A DNA stretch of 11,860 bases from JBDRGC01 sp043818215 (GTDB taxonomy: Bacteria; Chloroflexota; Anaerolineae; Anaerolineales; UBA11858), in NCBI GenBank assembly GCA_043818215.1, contig JBDRGC010000223.1, positions 1 to 11,860 on the forward strand. The letters run 5' to 3'. The notes beneath the pieces were generated by a model. It searched no databases. It was not told where the DNA came from and saw only the letters and a list, made by a program, of their open reading frames with translations. Of this stretch, positions 1 through 6,117 are shown piece after piece (position 1 is the first letter of the stretch; every line of letters starts with the position of its first letter). The position numbers were made by a program, and so were the translations under genes.

Positions 1-270
1 CGAGAGCCGCTCCCCGCGCCCACAACGGAAGCCTGGCTGGCCTGGGGTTATCTGGTGATCTTTGGCTCGCTGCTGGCCTTTACGTCTTTCGTGCGGGCGT
101 TGCAATTGCTGCCCACCAAAATTGTGATGACTTATGGCTACATTAACCCCGTGATAGCGGTCTTTTTGGGCTGGCTGTTCCTACGGGAACCTGTTACCCC
201 CTGGACACTCGGTGGAGCGGCCCTCGTCCTCCTCGGGGTCGCGGGCATCTTCCGGGAGCGTTATCGCTGA
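1..270 (+). CDS. EamA/DMT-family permease, C-terminal fragment
   Basis: The reading frame is open from the first base to a TGA at 268-270, giving 89 residues of a protein whose start lies outside the window. The visible part has two hydrophobic segments. One covers roughly residues 17-36 (YLVIFGSLLAFTSFVRALQL). The next covers TYGYINPVIAVFLGWLFLREP and a final segment TLGGAALVLLGVAGI with a basic end (FRERYR). The motif YINPVIAVFLGWLFLREPVTPW followed by a last Gly-rich helix is characteristic of the second EamA repeat of drug/metabolite transporters (DMT superfamily, 10 TM helices), so this is probably an inner-membrane exporter of small metabolites. The substrate cannot be told. The last base of its stop codon is also the first base of the heptamer array that follows. 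The family call is from motif recognition. Confidence 0.85.
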   Translation, partial: REPLPAPTTEAWLAWGYLVIFGSLLAFTSFVRALQLLPTKIVMTYGYINPVIAVFLGWLFLREPVTPWTLGGAALVLLGVAGIFRERYR

Positions 271-318
271 CCACTGACGGACGACCGACGACCGCTGACC
301 GACGACCGATGACCGCTG
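270..318. repeat. Heptamer tandem array, ACCGNYG-type, 7 units
   Basis: Seven consecutive 7-bp units: ACCACTG, ACGGACG, ACCGACG, ACCGCTG, ACCGACG, ACCGATG, ACCGCTG. The first base is the A of the permease stop codon, so there is no spacer between gene and array. The same unit family (ACCGATG, ACCGGTG, ACTGCCG) reappears at 10821-11191, more than 10 kb away. No open frame or promoter is evident in it. Confidence 0.85.
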
Positions 319-335
319 ACTCGCTAGCTCGCCCC

Positions 336-369
336 AGACCTTCCAGGTTTCCGAAAACCTGGAAGGTCT
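336..369. repeat. Perfect 15-bp inverted repeat (hairpin)
   Basis: AGACCTTCCAGGTTT (336-350) and AAACCTGGAAGGTCT (355-369) are perfect reverse complements separated by CCGA. It sits between the convergent permease and pcm genes, inside an octamer array. It could act as a bidirectional terminator, but no T-run follows either arm, so it fits a palindromic repeat element better than a canonical intrinsic terminator. Its centre, GGTTTCCGAAAAC, also occurs inside the ABC1-kinase gene on the minus strand at 5164-5187. Confidence 0.85.
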
Positions 370-374
370 TACTG

Positions 375-406
375 ACTCGCCGACTCGCTGACTCGCTGAC
401 TCGCTG
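375..406. repeat. Octamer tandem array, ACTCGCTG, 4 units
   Basis: ACTCGCCG followed by three exact ACTCGCTG units. A partial unit (ACTCGCTAG) also precedes the hairpin at 319-327, so the hairpin may interrupt a once longer array. The unit length of 8 matches the large array at 11351-11635. The stretch from 407 to 546 contains no gene or repeat I can recognise. Confidence 0.7.
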
Positions 407-546
407 ATGCGCCGGTCGAGCCGCTGCCGTTGTTTTATGGGGTGATATGAGTGACTCCACTGAGAAAACGTAATCCTTCAGCTCCCTGGTAAAATGGAAC
501 GCGGACACCTGCATTTTCGCCGTAGGTGCAAGTGTGACGTGGATAC

Positions 547-607
547 AGCGAATCACCGCGAATTTTTTAAAATAATAAAATCCGCGTTAATCCGTGTAAT
601 CTGCGTT
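547..607. repeat. Degenerate ATCCGTGTAATC-type palindromic repeat
   Basis: An imperfect hairpin, CGCGAATTTT (557-566) against AAAATCCGCG (577-586) with one mismatch, is followed by TTAATCCGTGTAATCTGCG. The phrase AATCCGTGTAATC recurs at 7103-7115, in the repeat ahead of the first ABC gene. This seems to be one dispersed family of A/T-rich CCGTG repeats. The pcm stop codon lies 45 bp further on. No coding potential is seen. Confidence 0.55.
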
Positions 608-651
608 CTATTGAAGCAACTTTCAACAGCCCACTGAACGATTAGTATTCC

Positions 652-1329
652 TTAGTACAAATTCCGGGAAATCTTTTCTTCCCAACCCTCTTCACCTAAC
701 AATGGGACAAAAGCCACGGCTGTGATCGTTTTTTGCTTGAACTGATCGCCGTGCCGCTGCCAATACTCCAAAATCTGGCTGTATCTGCTTCCCACAGGCA
801 GCACCAATCTTCCGCCCTCGTCCAGTTGATCGAGCAGGGGCTGCGGGACTTTGGGGGCCGCGGCAGTGACCATGATAGCCTGGTAGGGGGCATGTTCTGG
901 CAATCCCACTGAACCATCGCCGGTGTGAATGTGGATATTGTCGTAATGCAGTTTTTTCAAAATCTGGGCGGCTTTTTCGGCGAGGGGAGCGTGTCGTTCG
1001 ATTGTATACACCTCTGCCGCCAGACGCGATAGCACGGCGGCCTGATACCCGGACCCGGTTCCCACCTCGAGCACTTTCTCGCCCCCCCGCAATTCCAACA
1101 AGTCGGTCATCAACGCCACGATATATGGCTGAGAGATGGTCTGCCCGTGGTCGATGCGCAGGGCACCGTCGGAATAGGCATAAGAGCGCTGATCGGCAGG
1201 CACAAAGAGATGCCGCGGAACCGTGCGCATAGCATCCAGCACGCCCGGGGTGCGGATGCCCCGCCATGCAATTTGATCCGTGACCATGCTCTCGCGTTGA
1301 GCGGAGTAGTGTTTGGTATTGTTCATCAT
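652..1329 (-). CDS. pcm: Protein-L-isoaspartate O-methyltransferase
   Basis: 225 residues. The enzyme transfers a methyl group from S-adenosylmethionine to the carboxyl of isoaspartyl residues in damaged cytosolic proteins, starting their conversion back to aspartate. Visible features are the N-terminal helical part with the substrate-loop signature QTISQPYIVA (63-72), SAM motif I VLEVGTGSGYQ (86-96), the acidic post-I strand ending YTIER (108-112), motif II AIMVTAAAPKVP (151-162) and GGRLVLPVG (172-180). All are typical of PCMT, and the length is slightly above the ~208 residues of the E. coli enzyme. The start used is the first of a double ATG. No Shine-Dalgarno is visible, because a heptamer array begins at the very next base (1330). 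Met15 is a possible alternative start. The first 12 codons are duplicated upstream at 1370-1406. It is the last of three minus-strand genes; the gap to the lipoprotein gene is 312 bp, so a shared transcript is uncertain. Confidence 0.95.
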   Translation of the reverse strand: MMNNTKHYSAQRESMVTDQIAWRGIRTPGVLDAMRTVPRHLFVPADQRSYAYSDGALRIDHGQTISQPYIVALMTDLLELRGGEKVLEVGTGSGYQAAVLSRLAAEVYTIERHAPLAEKAAQILKKLHYDNIHIHTGDGSVGLPEHAPYQAIMVTAAAPKVPQPLLDQLDEGGRLVLPVGSRYSQILEYWQRHGDQFKQKTITAVAFVPLLGEEGWEEKISRNLY

Positions 1330-1370
1330 TTCAGTGTTCAGTGTTCAGGGTTCAGTGTTCAGTGTTCAGT
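1330..1370. repeat. Heptamer tandem array, TTCAGTG, ~6 units
   Basis: TTCAGTG, TTCAGTG, TTCAGGG, TTCAGTG, TTCAGTG, then TTCAGT: 5.9 units of exactly 7 bp. It begins at the base next to the pcm start codon, so the pcm mRNA would be preceded by CACTGAA repeats with no ribosome binding site. On the pcm strand each unit contains TGA, and with a 7-bp period all three frames are closed within 21 bp. Directly repeated pcm 5' sequence flanks it on both sides. Confidence 0.9.
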
Positions 1371-1406
1371 CTCGCGTTGAGCGGAGTAGTGTTTAGTAGC
1401 ATTCAT
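1370..1406 (-). pseudogene. Duplicated 5' end of pcm
   Basis: This 37-bp stretch matches 1290-1326, the first codons of pcm, at 33 of 37 positions, including 25 identical bases in a row (1370-1394 versus 1290-1314). The two copies are exactly 80 bp apart and bracket the TTCAGTG array. Read on the minus strand from 1406 it gives ATG and the peptide MNATKHYSAQRE, close to MNNTKHYSAQRE of pcm. It then runs into the array and stops at a TGA after 15 codons, out of frame with pcm. I take it as a relic of the original or a copied gene start; a short leader peptide is possible but unsupported. Confidence 0.75.
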
Positions 1407-1438
1407 CGATTAAGCCCGTGGAGGGTGGCGAGTTGGCG

Positions 1439-1480
1439 GGAGGCAGGAGGCAGGAGGCAGGAGGCAGGAGGCAGGAGGCA
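1439..1480. repeat. Heptamer tandem array, GGAGGCA, 6 units
   Basis: Six exact copies of GGAGGCA in a row (42 bp). A short preceding segment, GGAGGGTGGCG (1420-1430), is the reverse complement of CGCCACCCTCC at 1519-1529, so this array lies in the loop of a larger inverted repeat. The array has no stop in any frame on either strand, which creates misleading open frames here. Confidence 0.9.
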
Positions 1481-1500
1481 TGGTGCGTAACTCACGTTTT

Positions 1501-1637
1501 CACCCTCCACCCTCCACCCCGCCACCCTCCAATCTCCAATCTCCAATCTCCGATCTCCAATCTCCAATCTCCAATCTCCACTTTCCAATCTCCAATCTCC
1601 AATCTCCAATCTCGACCCTCCACCCTCCACCCTCCAC
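1501..1637. repeat. Two-family heptamer array, CACCCTC around CAATCTC
   Basis: The stretch reads as CACCCTC x2, CACCCCG, one extra C, CACCCTC, then twelve CAATCTC-type units (1530-1613, variants CGATCTC and CACTTTC), then GACCCTC and CACCCTC x2 (1614-1634) and CACG. The 7-bp register is unbroken from 1523 to 1634 although the unit sequence changes twice. The array ends 4 bp short of the stop codon of the lipoprotein gene. The gap from 1330 to 1641 therefore consists almost wholly of repeats. Confidence 0.9.
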
Positions 1638-1641
1638 GAAA

Positions 1642-3666
1642 TCACTGTGTGAAGTCCAAACCATAGACCGCCAACTCGCGGGTGTAGCGGGTTGTGCCGA
1701 TCACTACCAGCACTACAGTTTGGCCCTCCTCGGGGATGTCAAGTTGTATATCGGCGATATTGTTTACATCCACTGGAATAGGCTCTACGGTGGTTTCTTC
1801 ATCGCTCATTGTGATGAGTGCCAAACGGAAGGTTTGCGGCAGGATGTTTTTCGCGCGCACCCAGCCATTGGCTTCCCATCCGCCGTCATCGGTCTCGAAG
1901 TCGGTGAAGTAGCCAGTCTCGGGGATTTCGATATCGTCGAGCAGCATCCCCTCGCCGTGCAGGGCTGCGTCGGTGATGTATTCGAAGCGGATTTGGACTT
2001 GCTTTCCCGCAAACTGAGAGATGTTCACAGTTTCCTGGATCCACTCTCCGCCGCGGGGTTTGCCGGTATAGCCCCAACCGTAGCTGTTCCCGCTGGTATC
2101 GCGGTCTGTCCCCGATGGGGTGGTCAGTATTTCCCAGTTTTCGCTGTCCACCGAGGCTGTCAGGTACAGGTAGTCGTACCCTTTTTCGATGTCGTACCAG
2201 GTCTGGTAGGTCAGGGTCATCGCCCCGGCCTGATCGCTGAAATCGAACGTCTGACTCAGAGTCATGTCGGATGAGTCGCCTTTGTTTGACCAGAAGGCGT
2301 AATCGCCGGAGTATGGATCGGCAGGAAGGAGTTTTGTCTCCACCGCCCCGTCGAAGTGCAGGTTGAATTGCCCCGGGCAGAGGATGCGGATGTAATCGAC
2401 GCCGTATTGGTGGACATCGTATTCCGTGGCTCCTGCTTCGCAACTGCGAATGACCTCGGTCTGGCGGGTTCTGGGTGCTTCGGGATAGTTAGTGTAAGTG
2501 TAACGCCCATCTGCAATCGTATCGTCGAGCACGAAGTTGGTGATAGCCCAGTCCACAATCAAATCCTCGGCGGTCAGGGGTTCTCCGGTGAGGGGATCAG
2601 TAGCCCCGATATCGTTCAGCACAATATCAACGCTGTTGAGGCCATTATCAGGATGAGCTGCCAATGCTTGCGTGGCCTCATTGCCCAGGCGATCCAGGAA
2701 GTAGGCGGTGAAGAGGAATGAGGCCCCGTAATGCCGGAAGTTCTCGTCATCCTCATCCGACCAGGTATTCAATTGGAGGTCGGGATCGCCGGCGTATTCC
2801 TGGTCGCTGCCGCCAATCGGGTAGCCATTGAGCATTTGGGCCAACTCGGAAAATCCTTCGTTGAGCCAGGTGGTCTCATTGCGATCCAGGTTCCAGTGGA
2901 TCATGTGCTGGAACTCATGGGCCAGTACTCCGTAGGTATAATCGTCGGCAATATCGAGGTTGTCGATGTTGATGACGAACATCTCGTGAGCGTTGGAATA
3001 TTCGTGAGCCAGAGGGTGCATCTCGTCGGCTGAGGAGAAATAACCGCCTACGTACATGCCCAGCCGCCGGGCGAACAAAATGTAGATATGAGGGTCGCCG
3101 TCGATGCCGGGTGTCCATTCACTACCGAAGAAGCGGCGGTCGGTGAGGTAGATATTGTTCTCGAATTTGTTGGCTAATATCTCGACATCAGCGGGGTCGA
3201 ATTGAGCGTTGTCGTCCACCCACACATAAACATGATCAGTGACACCATATAAAGTGGCCGATACTTCGTAGGCCTCATCGTTGTAGTCCATGACCCAAAA
3301 GGTGTCTGTTGCTCCTATCTCCAATGTGGCCCCGGGTGGTTCTAGCGGGAGAAGTTCACCCACTCCCCGGAATCGCTGGGCTAACTCATCGGTATCGTTG
3401 ACCGGGACAAGTACATTTTTGAGCGTGTTCTCCGTCTCGGTGTCCACAAATATGGGCGTGACAGTGGGAGGGGGCTCCGCCGTTGGTGTGGCTGTGGGTT
3501 CCAGCCTGGGAACTTCGGTGGGCATCGTGGTAGGTGTGGCGGTAGGCGGAACCTGAGTGGGTGACTCTACTGCGGGTTCAGCGGGGGACTCTGTGGCTGC
3601 CTGACCGCACCCGGCCACTAACAATGCAAAGATGGTCAGGATGAATAGGATGTTTCGTAGTTTCAT
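1642..3666 (-). CDS. Secreted lipoprotein zinc metalloprotease (M30/M6-like)
   Basis: 674 residues. It begins with a lipoprotein signal peptide: a basic start (MKLRN), a hydrophobic core, and lipobox VAGC with the lipidated Cys at 20. A Pro/Thr-rich linker follows (about 26-70), typical of surface lipoproteins. The catalytic part carries HEFQH (250-254), followed 15 residues later by WLNEGFSE (267-274). HExxH plus a downstream Glu in an NEG context is the zinc site of gluzincin-type peptidases. The combination HEFQHM...TWLNEG most resembles peptidase family M30 (hyicolysin). The C-terminal half has a MAM/jelly-roll-like domain (about 455-590: AFWSNKGD, LTYQTWYDIEKGYDYLYL, LLDDIEIPE), as found in immune inhibitor A (M6) proteins. 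Cys409 and Cys430 could form a disulfide. The predicted role is extracellular protein degradation at the cell surface; the substrate is unknown. The start is supported by GAGAAG five bases upstream of ATG (3672-3677). Confidence 0.85.
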   Translation of the reverse strand: MKLRNILFILTIFALLVAGCGQAATESPAEPAVESPTQVPPTATPTTMPTEVPRLEPTATPTAEPPPTVTPIFVDTETENTLKNVLVPVNDTDELAQRFRGVGELLPLEPPGATLEIGATDTFWVMDYNDEAYEVSATLYGVTDHVYVWVDDNAQFDPADVEILANKFENNIYLTDRRFFGSEWTPGIDGDPHIYILFARRLGMYVGGYFSSADEMHPLAHEYSNAHEMFVINIDNLDIADDYTYGVLAHEFQHMIHWNLDRNETTWLNEGFSELAQMLNGYPIGGSDQEYAGDPDLQLNTWSDEDDENFRHYGASFLFTAYFLDRLGNEATQALAAHPDNGLNSVDIVLNDIGATDPLTGEPLTAEDLIVDWAITNFVLDDTIADGRYTYTNYPEAPRTRQTEVIRSCEAGATEYDVHQYGVDYIRILCPGQFNLHFDGAVETKLLPADPYSGDYAFWSNKGDSSDMTLSQTFDFSDQAGAMTLTYQTWYDIEKGYDYLYLTASVDSENWEILTTPSGTDRDTSGNSYGWGYTGKPRGGEWIQETVNISQFAGKQVQIRFEYITDAALHGEGMLLDDIEIPETGYFTDFETDDGGWEANGWVRAKNILPQTFRLALITMSDEETTVEPIPVDVNNIADIQLDIPEEGQTVVLVVIGTTRYTRELAVYGLDFTQ

Positions 3667-3689
3667 AAGTTCTTCTCGGTGTTGAATAG

Positions 3690-3831
3690 TTTGACAATGT
3701 CACATTCAGGGGCCTATGTCACTGCGAGCGGAGTTCACGGAGCGTGGCAGTCTCCCTCATCACGCGGGGGATTGCCACGGCGGTGAAGCTGCCTCGCAAT
3801 GACACGCCAATTGAAATGTGACATTGTCAAA
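3690..3831. repeat. 142-bp palindromic element with 17-bp terminal inverted repeats
   Basis: The ends, TTTGACAATGTCACATT (3690-3706) and its exact reverse complement (3815-3831), form perfect 17-bp terminal inverted repeats. Inside is a second imperfect inverted repeat: TGTCACTGCGAG (3717-3728) pairs with CTCGCAATGACA (3793-3804), and GTGGCAGTCTCCC with GGGGATTGCCAC. The TGTCATTGCGAG / CTCGCAATGACA theme is a palindromic repeat common in many bacterial genomes. There is no open frame, so it would be non-autonomous (MITE-like) at most. It lies between two minus-strand genes, 23 bp before the lipoprotein start. A related copy lies at 5642-5760. Confidence 0.85.
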
Positions 3832-3894
3832 ATAGAATTTGGTTGATATATTCTACCTTAAGTGTTGCTCCCTTTCAAAGAGTAGAGTTGTCCC

Positions 3895-5604
3895 CTATTT
3901 CCCCCGTCTGCCAAAGAACATCCGCACCAGGGCAATCAGCGCGCCGCCACTAAGGATGCCAGCGAAGAGTACTTCCTCTGCCAGGTAAAGCTGTACTCCG
4001 CTCAATAATAGGACGGCGAAAACTACTGCGTTGCTAAGTTGGCGAGTCGATTTTTCCAAACGGGCTGCATGTTGGTTGAGCGTGGGGGTGTCGACTGCTA
4101 TCTCGCCACGCTCCATTTTTAGGAGAGCGGCATCCAGCCGGCGGGGGATATTGATCAGCGCTCGGCCCCAAGTACCAATTTCTTCGAGCCAGTATTCCCA
4201 GCCATGTACGGCTTCGTCCGCGATGATCCTTTGGGCGAAGGGGGTCAACCCCTCCCACACATTGAAATCCGGGTTGAGACCGGTACACATCCCGGATAGG
4301 ATTGCCACGCAGCGTACAAGGTAAATAATATCTCCTGGAACCTGGAAAGGCATAGAATAGATGATCTCACGGTATTCGCGGGCGAATTCATGCATCTCTC
4401 CCAGGCTGATCTTTTGTAACTCAGCCATGCTTTTGCCCCAAAATCGGTCGAAAACCTGGGATTCCATTTCTTCGATCAATTTCAGGTCAGCATGGGGCAG
4501 GAGGACGCCCAGCATTTGATAGGATTTTATCAGCCGCGAAGAATCCCGCATCCCGACGCCGATAACCATTTCGCGCAGCCCGGCGCGCAGATGGGGGGGG
4601 ACTCTCCCCACCATGCCGAAATCCACGAAGGTGAGGAGCCACTCTCCACTCCCATCTCCCGCTGTTGTCGGGGGGAGGCCAGAGGGGTGAGTGGAGTTGG
4701 CAACGGGCGTCACAAACAGGTTGCCCGGGTGAGGGTCAGCGTGGAAGAATCCGTCCTCGAAAATCTGCTGGAGATAGGTATCGAACAGCCGTTGAGCTAC
4801 TTCAGCCCGGTCGATCCCGGCGGCGGTGATAGCCTCGTAATCGGTGATTTTGATGGCGTACACGTCTTCCAAGACCAGCACGCGTTTGGTGGTGTGAGTC
4901 CAGACCACGCTGGGAACGCGCACCCCTGGACGATTGCGGAAGTTGGCCGCGAAGGTCTCGGCGTTTTTCCCCTCGGCCAGGTAGTCGATTTCCTCGTAAA
5001 GGGTGCGAGTGAACTCGTTCAGCAGAGCGGGCACATCGGCGCGCCGCGAAATGGGGCGATAACGCCGCATCCACTTCCCAACTGTTCGCAAAGCGGCTAT
5101 GTCGGTGGCGATGATCCTTTCGATGTCGGGTCGCTGTACTTTGACCACCACATCCCTTAACCCCCTGGCGTTTTCGGAAACCCCAGGAGTCTTGTGAAGT
5201 TTGGCCCGGTGAACCTGTCCCAAAGATGCCGCTGCCAGGGGGTATTCCTCGAATTCGAGAAACTGCTCGCTCAAGAGGCCTCCCAGCTCGGCTTCGGCCA
5301 CTCGGCGGATATCTTCGTAATCCTCGGGGGCAACTTCGTCCTGTAAATTGGCAAGCTCATCAGTGATCTCTTGGGGAAGCACGTCCACGCGCGACGAGAG
5401 GAACTGGCCTACCTTGATGAGTACGCCTCCCATTTGGGTTGCTAATGCTCGGAATTGCCCGGCGATCTTTCGTAGTCGATCAGCGCGGGTGCGTTTTGCT
5501 AAACCGCGCAATCCAATCCGCGGGAAAACAAGATCCCAAAGGATCAATCCGATAATGACACGGCCAAAGAATGAAACGATACGGCGGTAACGAGCACGAT
5601 ACAT
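3895..5604 (-). CDS. ABC1/UbiB-family atypical kinase, membrane-anchored
   Basis: 569 residues. UbiB/ABC1/ADCK proteins are atypical kinase-like ATPases linked to quinone or isoprenoid-lipid metabolism. Family hallmarks are all present: the KxGQ motif K64-VGQ in the N-terminal extension, the Ala-rich loop AAASLGQVHRA (124-134) replacing the usual Gly loop, the ATP-anchoring Lys in VVVKVQRP (K155), ExD in EEIDYLAEGKNAE (204-216), the catalytic-loop equivalent HADPHPGN (288-295) and the metal-binding DFG (328-330). A hydrophobic C-terminal stretch (about 526-562) gives one or two membrane helices. AGGTGA (5608-5613) just before ATG supports the start. Two stretches look inserted: 136-150 between the Ala-rich loop and K155, and 299-322 between HADPHPGN and DFG. 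Both are encoded by palindromic sequence. The protein has no quinone-biosynthesis neighbours here, so the substrate is open. Confidence 0.93.
   Translation of the reverse strand: MYRARYRRIVSFFGRVIIGLILWDLVFPRIGLRGLAKRTRADRLRKIAGQFRALATQMGGVLIKVGQFLSSRVDVLPQEITDELANLQDEVAPEDYEDIRRVAEAELGGLLSEQFLEFEEYPLAAASLGQVHRAKLHKTPGVSENARGLRDVVVKVQRPDIERIIATDIAALRTVGKWMRRYRPISRRADVPALLNEFTRTLYEEIDYLAEGKNAETFAANFRNRPGVRVPSVVWTHTTKRVLVLEDVYAIKITDYEAITAAGIDRAEVAQRLFDTYLQQIFEDGFFHADPHPGNLFVTPVANSTHPSGLPPTTAGDGSGEWLLTFVDFGMVGRVPPHLRAGLREMVIGVGMRDSSRLIKSYQMLGVLLPHADLKLIEEMESQVFDRFWGKSMAELQKISLGEMHEFAREYREIIYSMPFQVPGDIIYLVRCVAILSGMCTGLNPDFNVWEGLTPFAQRIIADEAVHGWEYWLEEIGTWGRALINIPRRLDAALLKMERGEIAVDTPTLNQHAARLEKSTRQLSNAVVFAVLLLSGVQLYLAEEVLFAGILSGGALIALVRMFFGRRGK
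4644..4696. repeat. Palindromic insert inside ABC1-kinase gene (residues ~302-321)
   Basis: CTCCACTC (4644-4651) and GAGTGGAG (4689-4696) are exact inverted repeats around a C/G-rich imperfect stem (CATCTCCC against GGGGGAGG). On the coding strand it reads CTCACCCCTCTGGCC...GGGAGATGGGAG, resembling the widespread intergenic CCTCACCCCTGGCCCCTCTCCC hairpin family. It encodes the low-complexity segment NSTHPSGLPPTTAGDGSGEW, which most family members lack between HADPHPGN and DFG. That it is an in-frame acquired repeat is inference. Confidence 0.5.
5164..5187. repeat. Palindromic insert inside ABC1-kinase gene (residues ~136-150)
   Basis: CCTGGCGTTT (5164-5173) and AAACCCCAGG (5178-5187) pair at 9 of 10 positions around TCGG. 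Read on the minus strand the centre is GGTTTCCGAAAAC, identical over 13 bp, loop CCGA included, to the centre of the intergenic hairpin at 336-369. It encodes part of HKTPGVSENARGLR, extra compared with the short loop usual between the Ala-rich motif and the anchoring Lys. This suggests an in-frame palindromic element. Confidence 0.55.
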
Positions 5605-5617
5605 AGTTCACCTGGTG

Positions 5618-5789
5618 TTTGGAATGTGTTTTGCCACACTATTTTGACAATGTCACTCCACTGAAGGGGACTCCATTTGCGAGCGGAGTTCACGGAGAGC
5701 GGCAGTCTCCTCCGCTGGCTAGGGGATTGCTTCGCCGGAAAAGCTGGCTCGCAATGACATCAAATTTGGAATGTGTTTTGCCTAACTAT
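5618..5789. repeat. Second TGACAATGTCAC-type element flanked by 25-bp direct repeats
   Basis: The inner element starts TTTTGACAATGTCAC (5642-5656) like the element at 3690. It shares the core GCGAGCGGAGTTCACGGAG (5679-5697 versus 3724-3742), GGCAGTCTCC, GGGGATTGC and CTCGCAATGACA-type end (5749-5759), but the right terminal repeat is missing. Outside it, TTTGGAATGTGTTTTGCC plus 7 bp occurs twice, at 5618-5642 and 5765-5789, with 23 of 25 positions equal. The left direct repeat lies 13 bp upstream of the ABC1-kinase start codon. Confidence 0.8.
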
Positions 5790-5863
5790 ACAGCAACTCA
5801 ACGCTTCGCGCAACCATGCTGATATGTAATTGTTCACCTCCCCCCAAGAAACCCGTCACTCTA

Positions 5864-5902
5864 GCCGCCGTCCCTCGCGAAGCATCCCTGTGGGATGGCG
5901 GC
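5864..5902. repeat. Imperfect hairpin GCCGCC...GGCGGC
   Basis: GCCGCCGTCCC (5864-5874) pairs with GGGATGGCGGC (5892-5902) at 10 of 11 positions. An alternative inner hairpin is CATCCC-TGT-GGGATG (5883-5897). It lies in the 513-bp divergent region between the ABC1-kinase gene and the Cys-rich gene. The rest of that region (5790-5863, 5903-5970) shows no gene or clear promoter. Confidence 0.6.
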
Positions 5903-5970
5903 GGTATTCCACACTAACCGAATTTCCACCTCAGACCAGCGCTGGGGATGGCGCAGTAAGCGGGGATGGT

Positions 5971-6012
5971 GGCATTTACCATTTATAATTCACCATTTAC
6001 CATTTACAATTC
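5971..6012. repeat. Heptamer tandem array, ACCATTT/ACAATTC, 6 units
   Basis: Six 7-bp units in register: GGCATTT, ACCATTT, ATAATTC, ACCATTT, ACCATTT, ACAATTC. The unit sequence is unrelated to the other arrays but the period is the same. It lies between two hairpins in the divergent region. Confidence 0.75.
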
Positions 6013-6023
6013 GGTTTTGTTGG

Positions 6024-6053
6024 TGGGTACACATCCTTGGGGATGCATACCCA
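6024..6053. repeat. Interrupted hairpin TGGGTA-CATCC / GGATG-TACCCA
   Basis: TGGGTA (6024-6029), CA, CATCC (6032-6036), loop TTGG, GGATG (6041-6045), CA, TACCCA (6048-6053): a symmetric stem with one CA/CA internal bulge. The adjoining TACCCAAAGGGCATGAT (6048-6064) recurs with one change at 6879-6895, so the repeat occurs on both sides of the Cys-rich gene. Confidence 0.65.
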
Positions 6054-6117
6054 AAGGGCATGATAATGCACCACTAACATTTTGAGCAACTACATTTTGT
6101 GGTATCCTTCTGTTCTT

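Noticed and set aside
336..369. Intrinsic terminator between the convergent genes
   Set aside because: The stem is strong but no T-run follows on either strand, and the same centre occurs in a coding region, so I list it as a repeat.
194..556. Minus-strand open frame of 120 codons over the permease 3' end and repeats
   Set aside because: It overlaps a recognised permease frame, crosses the hairpin and arrays, and its translation is Arg/Ser-rich low-complexity sequence with no family resemblance.
1359..1406. Regulatory leader peptide for pcm (15 codons)
   Set aside because: It is explained by duplication of the pcm start plus a stop in the TTCAGTG array; no ribosome binding site or attenuator-like structure is visible.
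1403..2274. Open frames across the heptamer arrays and antisense to the lipoprotein gene
   Set aside because: GGAGGCA, CACCCTC and CAATCTC units lack stops on both strands, so open frames arise automatically; translations are repetitive, and the rest is antisense to a well-supported metalloprotease gene.
5895..6077. Short plus-strand open frame in the divergent region
   Set aside because: It runs through the ACCATTT heptamers and the hairpin; composition follows the repeats and there is no ribosome binding site.
6082..6117. TTG start for the Cys-rich protein
   Set aside because: The ATG at 6118 is the more usual start codon and the extra 12 residues add no recognisable motif; still possible because neither start has a Shine-Dalgarno site.
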